Translations under genes and position numbers: made by a program
Part shown: piece by piece, positions 33,991 to 45,230 of the stretch
How positions within the stretch are numbered: the first letter of the stretch is position 1
How the letters are laid out: every line of letters begins with the position of its first letter
Assembly (NCBI RefSeq): GCF_963259705.1
Contig: NC_081846.1
Location: 91,028,641-91,092,640 of the forward strand
Source of the DNA: Myotis daubentonii
Lineage: Eukaryota > Chordata > Mammalia > Chiroptera > Vespertilionidae
Length of the DNA stretch: 64,000 bases
Reading direction: 5' to 3'
The notes under the pieces: model-generated
Databases searched by the model: none
The model's input: the letters and a program-made list of their open reading frames with translations, nothing else
What the model was told of the DNA's origin: nothing

Positions 33991-35080
33991 CCCAGTTTCC
34001 AACAGTGGTAACATCTTTCAAAACTAGAGTAAAATATCAAACAGAGATATTGCCATTGACATAGTCAAGACACAGAGCAGGTCCCCCATCACAAAGACTG
34101 CCCCTGTTGCTTTTTTGGCACCACATTGTCCTCCCACACTCTCCTCTGGTCCCTGAATGCTAGCAACCACGAATCTGTTCTTTATTTAGATTATTCTGTC
34201 ATTCCAAGAATGTCATAAAAATGAATCATACACTATATATTCTTTTGAGATTATATAGATTTTTATTCTTACAATAATTATATGAAAATTTATTCAAGTA
34301 CTTGGGTGCATCAGTAGTTTGTTACTGATTAGTATTCCATGGAATGGTTGATTCCAGGATATTGAACTAATCACCCATTGAGGAATATCTGTATTGTTTT
34401 CAGTTTTTGACAATTATGAGTAAATCTGCTATGCATAATTGTGTACATGTTTTTATGGAACATAAGTTTTCTTTTTTTAATATATTTTATTGATTTTTTA
34501 CAGAGAGAGAGGGATAGGAATAGAGAGCTAGAAACATCGATGAGAGAGAAACATTGATCAGCTGCCTCCTGCACACCCCCCACTGGGTATGTGCCTGCAA
34601 CCAAGGTACATGCCCTTGACTGGAATCGGACCTAGGACCCTTGAGTCTGAAGGCCGACGCTCTATCCACTGAGCCAAACCAGTTAGGGCTGGAACATAAG
34701 TTTTCATTTCTTAGAGATAAAGGCTCAAGTGTGCAATTGTTTGGTCATATTGTAGTTATATGTTTAGTTTTACAAGAAACTAGCAAACTATTTACCATTG
34801 TATAATCCTACCAATAATGTATTGAATGATGAGTTTTTCTTCATCCTTGCCAGCATTTGATGTTGCCGCTATTATTTTTAATTTTCTTCACAGTGATGTG
34901 TATACTGAAATTCATTGCTATTTGAATTTACATATTTTTATTATAGTGATGTTGCATATTTTTTAATGTGCTTATTTTACATTTGTATATCTTCTTTGGT
35001 AAAATGTCCATTCATTCATCTTTTCTGCCAATTTTCTAAGTGAATTGTTTCTTTCCATATTCTTTAGTTTAAAAATATTG
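33991..35080 (-). repeat. old L1 3' part
   Basis: 'ccaagaatgtcataaaaatg', 'atcctaccaataatgtattg' and 'tttgtatatcttctttgg' are reverse-complement L1M 3' UTR and ORF2 phrases. Split by the SINE at 34472. Confidence 0.65.
34472..34690 (-). repeat. Ves SINE, complete
   Basis: Perfect 15-bp duplication GGAACATAAGTTTTC at 34457-34471 and 34691-34705. Head at the right, A-tail as T at the left. Confidence 0.93.
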
Positions 35081-35494
35081 TATAGTGTTGTTTTTATTTT
35101 TAGATTTTAATTTTTAAATTTCAGTTAATGTAAAACACTACATTCTTTTCAGGTGTACATCCTCATGATTAGCATTTATATAACTTATGAAGTTATCACA
35201 CTGTTAAATCTAGTACCCATCTGATACCATGTATAGTTATTATAATACTATCGACTATATTCCCTATGCTGTACTTCACATCCCTATGACTTTTCTGTCA
35301 CTGCGAATTTGTACTTCTATATCCCTTCACCATTTTTACCCATCCCCCTAAACCCTCTCCCATCTGGTAACTATCAAAATGTTCTCTATATCTATGAGTC
35401 TATTTCTGTTCTGTTTGTTTATTTATTTTATTTATCTTTAGATTCCACATATAAGGAAATCATATGGATTTGTCTTTCTCTGACTATTTTTTAT

Positions 35495-35690
35495 TTAATT
35501 TTTAATTTATTTTAGAAAGAGAAAGAGGAAGGGAGAGAGACTCAGAGAGAAATGTCGACTTGCCATTTCTCTCATCCACATAGTCAATGGTTCACCCTTG
35601 TATGTGCCCTGACTATAGATCAAACCCACAACCATGGCATATTGGGATAATATTTCAACCATTTGAGCTACCTGGCTGGGACTCTGTCTG
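35495..35690 (-). repeat. older tRNA-derived SINE
   Basis: Minus-strand SINE with the head near 'accatttgagctacctggct' on plus and an A-rich tail as T at the left. More diverged than the Ves copies; inserted in the L1 3' UTR. Confidence 0.7.
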
Positions 35691-35791
35691 TCTTATTTTA
35701 CTTAGCTTAATACCTTATAGGTACATCCATGTTCTTGCAGATGGCAAGATTTTATTCTTATTTATGGCTGAATCATATTCCATTGTATATA

Positions 35792-35916
35792 AAGGATGTC
35801 CCCAAAAATCTATACACACTTTGAATAATTATTAATTTCAATGGGTTAAATGTGAAAAGAAAGAAACATCAATTAACTATCAGCAGTTAAGTGTGCATAC
35901 ATTTTTTGGAACACTC
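35792..35916. mobile_element. 125-bp MITE-like element
   Basis: Flanked by TA (35790-35791 and 35917-35918). The ends AAGGATGTCCCCAAAAATCT and, inverted, GAGTGTTCCAAAAAATGTAT are imperfect inverted repeats that continue as ACACACTT / GCACACTT. L1 sequence resumes on both sides, so it is an insertion. Mariner-like by target site; no coding capacity. Confidence 0.7.
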
Positions 35917-38444
35917 TACATGTACAGCTTCTTCTTTATCCATTCATCAATTGATGGGCACTTAGGTTGCTTCCATATCTTGGCTATTGTAAATTATGTT
36001 GCAATTTAGAGTTTTGGATTTCTTCCAATAAATATCCAGAAGTGGAGTTAATGGGTCCCACTTTGTCACTTGTTATAACACTTGTTTTAAAGTCTATTTG
36101 TTTTAAAGTATAAATACCGCTATCCCAGATTTTTGTTTTGTTTGCATTTTCATGAAATATCTTTGTTCATCCCTTTACTTTCAGTCTCTGTATCTTTTGA
36201 TCTGAAGTGAGTCTCTTATAGACAGTGTCTATAAGGGTCTTATTTTGGTATCTCTTTAGTCACCGTATGTCTTTTGATTGGAGCATTTATCCATTTGCAT
36301 TTAAAGTATTTTTTGATAGATATGTATTTATTGCTATTTTATTATTCATTCTTGACCTTTTTCTTTCTGCTTCTTAAAAACAAACAAACAAAAAAAAAAA
36401 CCTTTAACATTTCCTGTAATTCTGGTTTTGTGGTGATGAACTCTGTCAGCATTTTTTTTTTTTTTTTGGCTGGGAAGTTCTGTATCTGTCCTTTGGTTGC
36501 AAATGATAGCTTTTCTCAGTAAAGTAGTCCTTGTTTTTTAATCCCATTTAATATTTTGTGCCAATTCCTTCAGGCTTGCCAATTTTCTGTTGAGAAGTCA
36601 GTTGACTGTCAGTCCTATGGGAGCTCCCTTGTAGGCAAATAATTGCTTTGTTCTTATTGCATTTAAGATACTCTCTTTGTTTTTAACCTTTACTATTTTC
36701 ATTAGGAGGTGTCTTGGTGTGGGCCTCTGAGGGTTCATATTGTTTGGAACACTCTATACTACTTGGACTTGAGTGTTTATTTTCTTCACAGGTTAGGGAA
36801 GTTTTCTGTCATTATTTTTTTTTAAAGATTTTCAATGTTTTGCTCTCTCTTCTCGCTCAGGCACCCCCATGAAACAAATTTTAGGGTTCTTGAAGATGTC
36901 CCAGAGACTCCTTTCATTATCCTCATTTATTATGCTTTTTTATTTTTGCTATTCTAATAATGGGTATTCTCTGCTTTATTATATTCCAAATCACTGATTT
37001 GATTTTCTGCTTCATTTACTCTAATGCTGATTCCCTGTGATTTATTCTTCATTTCAGTTAGTGTATTTTTCAATTCTGACTGGTTCTTGTTATGGTTTTC
37101 ATGTATTTTTTATGCTGTTGAAGCTCTCACTAAGTTTATTGAGCATCCTTATAACCATTGTTTTGAACTCTGTGTCTGGTAGGTTGCTTGCCTTGATTTT
37201 ATTAGTTATTTTTCTGAATATTTCTCCTGTTCTTTCATTTCGGACCTATTTCTTTGTTCCCTCATTTTGGCTGCTTCCCTGTGTTTGTTTCTGTGTATCA
37301 GATAGGACTGCTATGCCCCTCTGTGTTGGTAGAGTGGCCTTATCTAGTAGGTTTTCCGTATTGCCCAGTTGGTAAGCCTCCCTGGTCACCTGAACTGAGT
37401 GCTCCAAGTACATCCCTTGTGTGGGCTGTGTGCACTTCTATTGTGGTTGAGCAATGATTGCTGTTGGGATGTCACTGGGAGGGACTGACCCCCAGGCCAA
37501 TTGGTAGTGAGGACTGATTGCAACTACAGCAGAGAAGCTGATGTGCAGGGATCAACCTCATGGAGCAGGCCCTGCTTTACTGGGGCTTTGGTTTTTCCCT
37601 TGAGTATATAACTTGTGGAGGTGGTTGGGTTGTAATGCAGTGTGGTCTGAAGCTGTTCACAGGGTACACTGTCTCTGGGGCCTCTGGGGAGGTGCAAGGT
37701 CAGCAGCAGCCTATAGCCAGCCCAGGACCACTGGCATGAGCTACAAAGTGAACTGTAGATGCTGCTAATTTTACTGGTCTTAGAGGAACCTGGGAGATGC
37801 CTAGCTGGGGACCGAGTCTGTCTGCCACTAATGCCAGGCCTGGGGTCGCTTATCAAGAGGTATGGGATGTGCAGAAGCCAGATGCTGCTTGTTACAGAGA
37901 TTTTAGGAAAGTCTAAAACATCAGCCAGGAAAGAATCTTTGTATGGAAAAGCCACTGCAAATGGCTTGGATAGACCTGAAAATTGGGTGGGGCAGTGTCT
38001 CAAAGAATCACCAAGAGAGTGCCAAGCAGGCATATGGAGTCTAAGATATGATGCCCGCCTGCTGGTTCTGTAAGGGGATGGCTCAGCTAGGAAACAATGA
38101 CATCTTTCAGCTCTTCTGTCTGAGAGAAAGCTGTCCTTCCAGCCCTCATTCACTTCAGTTTCTCTCCATATGTCCCTGACACCTTTTGAGCTCTTGCCCC
38201 AGCACTGGAGCTCAGAGCCAGTGAATCCAAGGTAGACCATGAGCAGGCCATTTAAGAGGAATGCCCTGGTCTCCAGCTTCCCTCAGTCTCATTCAGCTAA
38301 AATCCCTGTTGGTTTTTACATCCAGAAGGTATGGGGTCTTGTTTTCCTGGAACTAAAACCCTGGATTGGGGAGCCTGGTGTGGGACTGGAACTCTTCACT
38401 CCTCAGGAAGGATCTCTGCAGCCTAGATATCCATTCTGATTATT

Positions 38445-38638
38445 CTTTTTATTTTTTTATTTTAGAGAGACACACACAGAAAGAAACATTGATGTGAGAG
38501 AGAAACATGGATTAGCCACCTCTGCATGTGCCTCCATTGCCAATCAAACCCACAACCCAGGTATGTACCCTAGGAATTGAACCCACCACCTGGTGTATGG
38601 GATGACACTCTAACCAAGTGAGCCACACCAACCAAGGC
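38445..38638 (-). repeat. older tRNA-derived SINE
   Basis: Ends 'taaccaagtgagccacacca' (head) at the right and a T-rich tail at the left. Diverged and inserted in the L1 5' UTR. Confidence 0.7.
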
Positions 38639-38879
38639 ATCTTTCCTGATTTTTAACCATGTGTGATTGTGGGACCAGCCCATTCAGTTTCTCTGCCCAT
38701 CCATTCCATCTTTATGTGATCTCTATTTTATATTATTAGTTATAGGGCTTCTGTTCAGCTCAATTTCAGGCATTGTGAATGATGGTTGTTCTTTAATTTA
38801 GCTGTGGTTGTGGTAGATTTGAGTACTATGCACTCTTGCTGACATCTTGCCTAGAAGTGTTTTGAAAATTATTTACATA

Positions 38880-39338
38880 CTAGAGGTCTGGTGCACAAAA
38901 TTTGTGCACTTGGGGGGTTCCTCAGCCCAGCCTGTGCCCTCTCGCAGTCTTGGACCCCTTGGGGGATGACCACCTGCTGGCTTAGGCCTGTTCCCCAGAT
39001 AATTGGGCTTAAGCAGGCAGTCAGACATCCTTCTGGCAGCCTGGGAGCCCTCGGGGGATGTCCACTTGCCATCGGAGAGGAGGCCTAAGCTGCAGTCAGA
39101 CATCCTTAGCACCGCTGAGGAGGCAGGAGAGGCTCCCGCCACCACCGCTGTGCTGGCAGCCGTCAGTCTGGCTTGTGGCTGAGCATGGCTCCCCCTGTGG
39201 GAGTGCACTAACCACCAGGGGGAAGCTCCTGCATTGAGCGTCTGCCCCCTGGTGGTCAGTGTGTGTCATAGTGACCAGTCATTCCCAGTCATTCTGCTGT
39301 TAGGGTCATTTTGCATATTACCCTTTTATTATATAGGA
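38880..39338 (-). mobile_element. Helitron unit B of an inverted dimer copy
   Basis: Minus-strand end CTAG (38880) after A, with hairpin GTGCACAAATTTTGTGCAC (38891-38909), and start TCCTATATAATAAAAGGG (39338), abutting unit A. It is a close relative of 10670-11175. Confidence 0.9.
39210..39259. promoter_or_regulatory. inverted pair of CTCF-like motifs
   Basis: AACCACCAGGGGGAAG (39210-39225) and CTGCCCCCTGGTGGTCAG (39242-39259) in unit B. Confidence 0.45.
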
Positions 39339-39771
39339 TAGAGGCCTGGTGCATGGGTGGGGGCCGGCTGGTTTGCCCTGAAGGGTGTCCCAGATCAGGG
39401 TGGGGGTCCCGCTTGGGTGCCTGGCCAACCTGGGTGAGGAGCTGATGGCTGTTTACAGGTTGGCCACAGCCCCCAGCCACCCAAGCTCCTAGTGGAGGCT
39501 GGCTGGAAGCAGGTATCTGGGATTTATTTGTCTTCTAAAATTGAAACTTTGTTGCCTTGAGTGGAGGCCATAGCCAGCCAAGGCAGGCAGGAAACTTGGC
39601 TTCCTCCATCACCAGGGCAACCAAGCCTCCTGCTTGCTCTAGTTCTGTGGCTGCCAGCCACCATCTTGGTTGGGTTAATTTGCATATAGTTGCTCTGATT
39701 GGCTGGTGGGCGTGGCTTGGGACGTAGTGGAGGTGCAGTCAATTTGCATGTTTCTCTTTTATTAGATTAGA
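39339..39771 (-). mobile_element. Helitron unit A of an inverted dimer copy
   Basis: Minus-strand start TCTAATCTAATAAAAGAG at 39771 (T follows), then ATGCAAATTAACCC and a CAAGATGGTGGC site. It ends CCCATGCACCAGGCCTCTA directly on unit B, without a hairpin. It matches 10010-10669 along its length with indels. Confidence 0.9.
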
Positions 39772-39950
39772 TTATGGACCCAAATCTTTAGTTAGGTATA
39801 TGAGCTTCAAATATTTTATTTTATTTCATTCTGTAGCTTCTCTTATCCCTCCCTCAACATAATCTTTAACAGAGCAAATGTATTTAATTTTGATGAAGCA
39901 ATTTAATATTTTGATTGATCAAATGTTAAATAATCAATGTTTACATTTAA

Positions 39951-40323
39951 TGAAAAGGAAAATGAGGCTAGGGGGATGCTTCCAACCTACTTCAGTATCT
40001 GGTTAAAACTGTACTGTTACTTTCCCACTCTGACTGACTTGGGCAGATCTGTAGAGCCTAACCCCAGGGCCCCGCCACAGCTGACTTGGGCAGAGCTGCA
40101 GAGCATACCCACAAGGCCCTGCCAAGACTGACTTGGGAAGAGCTGTGGGGACCCTCAGGGGCCTGCCACAGGAGGAGATATATATAGGTCAGAGCCTCCC
40201 CATGAATTCAGTTCAGGCTTTGGATCCGGAATTCCCCTGGACTAGCAGATCTGTGAAATAAAGGTTAAACTTTCCTCCCTCGGTGTGCTGGCTGATTGTT
40301 CTCTTGTGCATTCTGCCACAACA
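39951..40323 (+). repeat. solo-LTR-like element
   Basis: It begins TG and ends CA, with a TATA box GATATATATAGG (40177-40188), AATAAA at 40257-40262, and three 47-bp direct repeats upstream of the TATA, where LTR enhancers usually lie. No matching target duplication and no viral gene is visible. Endogenous retrovirus class is not assigned. Confidence 0.55.
40034..40172. repeat. three 47-bp direct repeats in the LTR
   Basis: Units start CTGACTTGGGCAGA at 40034, 40081 and (CTGACTTGGGAAGA) 40128. The third is slightly shorter and more diverged. Confidence 0.9.
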
Positions 40324-41025
40324 TTATGGATCATGCTCTTGATGTCAAGTTTAAGAAGACTTTGCCTGGACCTTGGTTTCTAAGATAATTTTCTAGTTTC
40401 TCTAAATATTTTATCATTTTGTCTTTATATTTAAATTTGAATTCCATTTTCAGTTAATGTGTGAGGTTGGTTTGAGGTTCTTTTGTAAATCTTCTCATGC
40501 ATATCTAACTCCTCAGTAGGAAGAATCACTTTGCCAAGTGCTAAGGCCTGATTAATATCTGCAGGAATCAAGGCATTACTATGTTGGAAGGACAACAGAC
40601 ACGTAGATTAATGAAACAAAATCAATCACCCTCCATAAAATAGGTGACCCAGAAACAGATCCTCAGATATGCTCCAATTTCTTGTTGACAAAATGCAAAA
40701 TCAGTTTACTGTAGGAGATCTTTTTCAACAAAAGGCACTAGGCACAGACTTGTTTTATAAACTCCATTAATGTAAACACATACAATCAAATATGGGTAGT
40801 AAAATAATTTTTTTAAATCCAACAGATAAATGTCCATGTGTTGCTGATTGTTTTCTACAACATAGAAGAAATTTTATTTTTCAATGGCTATTCTGACATG
40901 TTATACATTTACTAATCATAACAGGCTAAGAGAGTGTCAGGCAACCTCAAAGAAAAATCAGTGGGTTTTAATTTATCCACTTTTTAGAAAGAACCACATC
41001 CACAACGCTGCTACATGGATTGGAT

Positions 41026-41030
<5 letters not shown>
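40324..41030. other. unique sequence
   Basis: Nothing recognised before the CT/CA repeat. Confidence 0.4.
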
Positions 41031-41087
<57 letters not shown>

Positions 41088-41089
41088 TT
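41031..41089. repeat. (CT)n(CA)n microsatellite
   Basis: About 21 CT units followed by a short CA run. The open frames across it are low-complexity artefacts. Confidence 0.95.
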
Positions 41090-41389
41090 TATGACAAGCA
41101 TTTTTATTTTAGAACAATTTCAAACTTACATAAAAATGACAAAAATGTACTAAGAATATCTTTATGCCCTTCACCCAGAATCAGCGATTGTGGACATTTT
41201 GCAACATTTGACTTATTATTCTCTTTCTGAATTATTAGAGACCAAGCAGCAGTCATCGAAGCCCTTCCCAGAAAGTATTTCAGTGCAACTTCCCAGATTA
41301 TCCCCAAACAGGAAATTTAATATTGATATAATTCTGCTGCCTAAAGTACAGATTTTATTCAAATTTTGCTAATTGTCTTAATTATGTCT

Positions 41390-41605
41390 TTTTAAAAAAT
41401 ATGTTTTATTTATTTTTAGAGAGGAAGGGAGAGTGAGATAAAGAAAGATCAATGTTAGAGCAAAACATTGATCAGCTGCCTCCGGTACACACGCTACTTG
41501 GGATCAAGTTCGCAATCTGTGTATGTGCCCTGACCAGGAGCCACCTTTTTGTGCACAACATGATACCCAACCAACTGAGCCACACTGGCCAGTGCTTCAT
41601 AATGT
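41390..41605 (-). repeat. older Ves-like SINE
   Basis: 'aaaacattgatcagctgcct' and 'aactgagccacactggccag' mark body and head on the minus strand. Diverged. Confidence 0.75.
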
Positions 41606-41639
41606 CTTTACACCATTTTGCATTTCTTTTCCAGGATCC

Positions 41640-42735
41640 AATCTAGAATCATACTTTACATTTAGATTTGGCATCTTTTTATTGATATGTAATTGACATA
41701 CCATGATATTCATCCTTTAAAGTGTATGACTTTAAGTATATTCACAATGTTGTGTAACTATCAGCAATAATACATACGATGTTTTCATCACTCCAAAAGA
41801 GAAATCCCATATTCACCAGCAATTATTGCACATTCTTCTCTCCCCAGCCCTGCCAAGTACTAGTCTGATTTTAGTCTCTTAGATCTGCCTATTCTGGACA
41901 ACGCATATAAATAAAATGATACCATATGCATCCTTTTGTATCTGGGCTTCTTTCACTTAGCATGTTTAAAAATTGATATATAGTATGCCACCTATCAATA
42001 TTTTATATTTTAATAGCTGAATAGTGTTGCATTACATAGATACCACATTTGTTTATCTATTTTATACTTGAACATTTGAGTCGATTCTATTTTGGGGCTA
42101 TAATGAATGATGCTTCTAAGAACATTTATATACACATTTTTGTATGAACATTTTCACTTCTCATTGATAGAATAGAATTGAGGAATCAAATTGTTGGGTT
42201 ATATGATAAATTTATATTTAAGTTTTTGAGGAATTGCCAAATTGTTTTAGGAAGAAGTTGCACCATTTTACATTTTAACAAATAGATAAGAGTTCCAATT
42301 TCTCTATACACTTGTCTACAATTACTATTACTATCTGACTTACTGATCGTAGCAGCCTTGATGGGTGTGAAGTGCTATCTCATGGTGTTGATTAGCATTT
42401 ATGTTTGCATGCATTTTTTGGTCATTTGTATATCTTCTTTGGAGAAATGTCTATTCAGGTTCTTTGCCAAATTTTTAATGGGTTGTTCATTCCTATGTTG
42501 TTGAGTTGTAAGAGTTTGGATTCTACATTCATCACATACATAAATTGCAAATATTTCACTCTTTCAGTGAGTTATTTTTAACTTTTTTGATATTTTCCTT
42601 TGATGCTTAGGCTTTAGGAATTATAAGAGACAATTACTAATTTAAGGTCACAAATATTTTTCATTTTTTTTTGTTTTATAATTTTAGCTCTTAAGGTTTT
42701 CATGAGGATACCAGTTGTCCCAGCATAATTTATTT
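41640..42735 (-). repeat. old L1, left part
   Basis: Reverse-complement L1M 3' UTR and ORF2, for example 'tgggtgtgaagtgctatctc'. It is interrupted at 42736 by the younger plus-strand L1 and resumes at 48504. Confidence 0.75.
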
Positions 42736-42841
42736 AAAAGAGTATTGTTGGGAAGTCAAGATGGAGGCTGGCAAGATGGCAGTGGGGGAGAGAGTGTGAG
42801 TGAGTGAGTGAGCTAAAGGGGAGTGCGTGGATATGTGTGGA

Positions 42842-42874
<33 letters not shown>

Positions 42875-43387
42875 AGGGACAGTTAGATCCTGCAGGATTT
42901 TGGGGGGCTGACAGAGAGGGCTCTCTTAGATAGGGATCCCCTGTTACCACTGCAACCACTCTGGGTGACTGGCACTGGCACAGAAACCATGCCATCTTGA
43001 AGGGGAGACCTGCTGTGACTAGGAGCTCAGCCTCACCACCACCCAGATTGTCCTCAGACACCATTCGGGACCTAACTGCCACTCCAGCCAAAGATCTGCC
43101 ACAGTAGCTGCAGACCCACAGACACTGGTACTCCAGCCTCCTGGCCACAGGCTCCTGAGAGTTCCAGAGCACACTCCCTTCCCCTGATGGCCTGCTACTT
43201 TAGCCCTGGGTCCTGTGAATCCCACCACCTGGACTCTCCCGTGACTCTAGGAGTGTGTGAGGTCCTGCTGACTCACTGCTGTGGCACAGTCTTTGTGCAT
43301 CCCTATGCCTGGGCTCTCCAGTGATTCTTGAGGTACACAACCCTCCCACCAAGCCCTCTGTTTCAGTCACAGGCCCTGCTCAACTCC

Positions 43388-43791
43388 ACACATGGACCCA
43401 TCGGTGATAGCAAAAATGGTGAAACAACGAAATAACCCCCCAAGGGAAGAAAAGGAGAAAGCACCAGCAAAGGAACTAAATGAAATGGAGGCATGCGATA
43501 TGTTAGAAAAAGAATTCAGAGTAATGGGCATATAGTTGATAAATCAGATGGATGAGACAATCCATCAACAACTTATGTAAAAAACAAGATGAAATCAAGA
43601 ATATTATAGCTATAATAAAAAACACGATGGAAGGTTTCAACAATAGACTAGAAAAAGTGGAGGACCAAATTAGTGAGTTAGAAGATAGGGCAGAAAAACA
43701 CACTGAATCTGAACAACAAATGGAGGAAAAAATTAGAAAGCAGGAGGTGAGCCTAAGGGATTTTGGGGAGAGCTTAAACAGGAATTTTTAG
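43388..43791 (+). pseudogene. L1 ORF1 remnant
   Basis: ORF1 of L1 makes the RNA-binding trimeric chaperone. The coiled-coil is visible as NRLEKVEDQISELEDRAEK in the frame at 43552-43791, with preceding sequence in another frame. The RNA-binding domain is cut by the LTR-like insertion at about 43775; its next phrase, GVPEG, appears only after 44435. Confidence 0.75.
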
Positions 43792-44420
43792 GCGTGAGAA
43801 AAAAAGGTTTTAGGAAATTTTAGAAATTAAGTGGACCATGGAAGAAGCATAGGGCTGCAGAGCAGCAGAAGATATATCTCCATAGAACAGGGAAGCTGAA
43901 AAGCTGCAACAGGTACATTTCCATAGAATGAGGCAACTGGATCAGAAAAAGGTCTATATTTACAAAATAAAGGGAAGGAAGCTCTCCATCCAGAAGGAGA
44001 AGAAGAAACCCCAAAAGGGAATAGAAAAACAATAAGGATGGAGGGGAAGAAAACCTCATGTGACCCATGTGAGGTTTGACCTTTTAGCCTAGGAGTTAAT
44101 ATAATTACCAGTCTAAGGGAATAGTGACCAATCAGAGGGCATATCAAGGCACAAAGATCCGCAACTTTTATAAGCTGTAGAGAAAAGGAACTCAGTGGGA
44201 TTCTTCCCTTTCCTGATGTGGGAGTTTGTGCTGTGAAATTCCTTCCTCTTCCCCACGTGGGAGTCTGTACTTTTTTTCAGTAAATTTCCATCTTTGTTAC
44301 ACCACCTTGGATACCGTCTGTGGATTCATTCTTCCATTCCCATGGACAAAGAACCTGGAAAACAGACGACCCAGGGGAACACTGCATGTTCCAGTCCAAA
44401 CATTCCTCTTCATAATAAAG
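43775..44420 (+). repeat. LTR-like insertion in L1 ORF1
   Basis: It contains a CCAAT box (CCAATCAG, 44128-44135), a TATA-like TTTATAAG (44167-44174) and AGTAAA (44279-44284), in the spacing of an LTR promoter and polyadenylation signal. L1 resumes at 'aaagtaacatacatataata'. The exact ends and target duplication were not resolved, and no viral gene is present. Confidence 0.5.
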
Positions 44421-44798
44421 TAACATACATATAATAGGGGTACCAGAAGGACAAGAAGAGGATCAAGAATTAGAAAATTGAAGGGGAAATCAGGAGTTTC
44501 ACAGACAAAAAAGGGCTAAAGGAATTTATCACTATGAAGCCAGCAATGCAAGAAATGTTAAAGGGACTGTTCTAAAAAGAAGAAATAGGAAAGGAAGAAG
44601 GAACACAGGCACAAAGAATAAAAATGGCCACAAACAAGTACCTATCAATAATAACCATAAATGTAAATGGATAAAATGCTCCAATCAAAAGACATCTTGT
44701 GGCTGAATGGGTGAGAAAAGAAGACCCATACATATGCTGTCTAGAAGAGACCCACTTCAGAACAAGGGACTCACACAGACTAAAAGTGAAGGGATTCA

Positions 44799-44855
44799 AT
44801 CGCTTCTCGGCCTTTTGGCTAAGATCAAGTGTAGTATCTGTTCTTATCAGTTTAA
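44799..44855 (+). ncRNA. RNU2: U2 snRNA 5' fragment (retropseudogene)
   Basis: The 57 bases match nucleotides 1-57 of vertebrate U2 snRNA as I know it, from ATCGCTTCTCGG to ATCAGTTTAA, including the branch-point recognition segment GTGTAGTATC. The remaining two thirds of U2, including the Sm site, are absent. The 16-bp duplication TAAAAGTGAAGGGATT flanks it at 44781-44796 and 44853-44868, overlapping the U2 end by three bases, and no A-tail is present. No U2 promoter lies upstream. It is a non-functional, tailless retrocopy made with L1 machinery inside L1 ORF2. Confidence 0.93.
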
Positions 44856-44865
44856 AAGTGAAGGG

Positions 44866-44945
44866 ATTGCCAAACTGGTTTGGCTCAAAGGATAGAGCAT
44901 CGGCCTGTGGACTGAAGGATCCCAGGTTCGATTCTGGTCAAGGGC
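44866..44945 (+). repeat. Ves SINE head fragment
   Basis: Only the tRNA-like head remains ('tttggctcaaaggatagagc', 'aggttcgattctgg'). Confidence 0.8.
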
Positions 44946-44966
44946 TAAATAACATGTTATTAAGAA

Positions 44967-45230
44967 CTAGAGGTCCGATGCACAAAATTCATGCATGGGT
45001 AGGGTCTCTAGGCCTGGCAGGTGATCAGGGCCAATCTGTGGGAAGACCGGTGGGTTGATCTGAGGCTCCCACTGGCACCTTCCATGGCTGGCCTGGGGCC
45101 TGTGGGCTGGGGGCATCTCCTGCGTTGAACGTCTTACCCCTGGTGGTCAGTGAACGTCATAGCAACCAGTTGTTCTAATGGTCATTCTGCCATTAGGTCG
45201 GTTTGCATATTAGGATTTTATTAGATAGGA
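44967..45230 (-). mobile_element. short Helitron in L1
   Basis: Starts TCCTATCTAATAAAATCC (45230) and ends CTAG (44967) between A and T, with hairpin-like GTGCAT...ATGCAC decay. It contains one CTCF-like motif, ACCCCTGGTGGTCAG (45137-45151). Confidence 0.87.

Larger units (their letters stand above)
35085..38860 (-). mobile_element. old L1 with most of ORF2 deleted
   Basis: On the minus strand a 5' start 'ggcaagatgtcagcaag' (about 38853) leads into a 5' UTR (to about 37250), ORF1 sequence (37200-36830; for example 'gaagcagaaaatcaaatcag'), then further L1 sequence, a short ORF2 C-terminal piece (35940-36090) and a 3' UTR (35085-35790). Most of ORF2 is absent. The 238-codon frame at 37524-38240 lies in the 5' UTR in the L1 sense direction; I do not treat it as a gene. 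Two SINEs and a MITE-like insert interrupt it. Confidence 0.7.

Noticed and set aside
37524..38240. Longest open frame in the window (238 codons, minus)
   Set aside because: It lies in an L1 5' UTR, continuous with ORF1 downstream, and resembles no protein I know. GC-rich L1 5' UTRs often have chance frames.
40884..41230. Frames with leucine/serine runs
   Set aside because: Translations of the (CT)n microsatellite.
44799..44855. Functional U2 snRNA gene
   Set aside because: Only 57 bases are present, with no Sm site, no 3' stem-loops and no upstream promoter.
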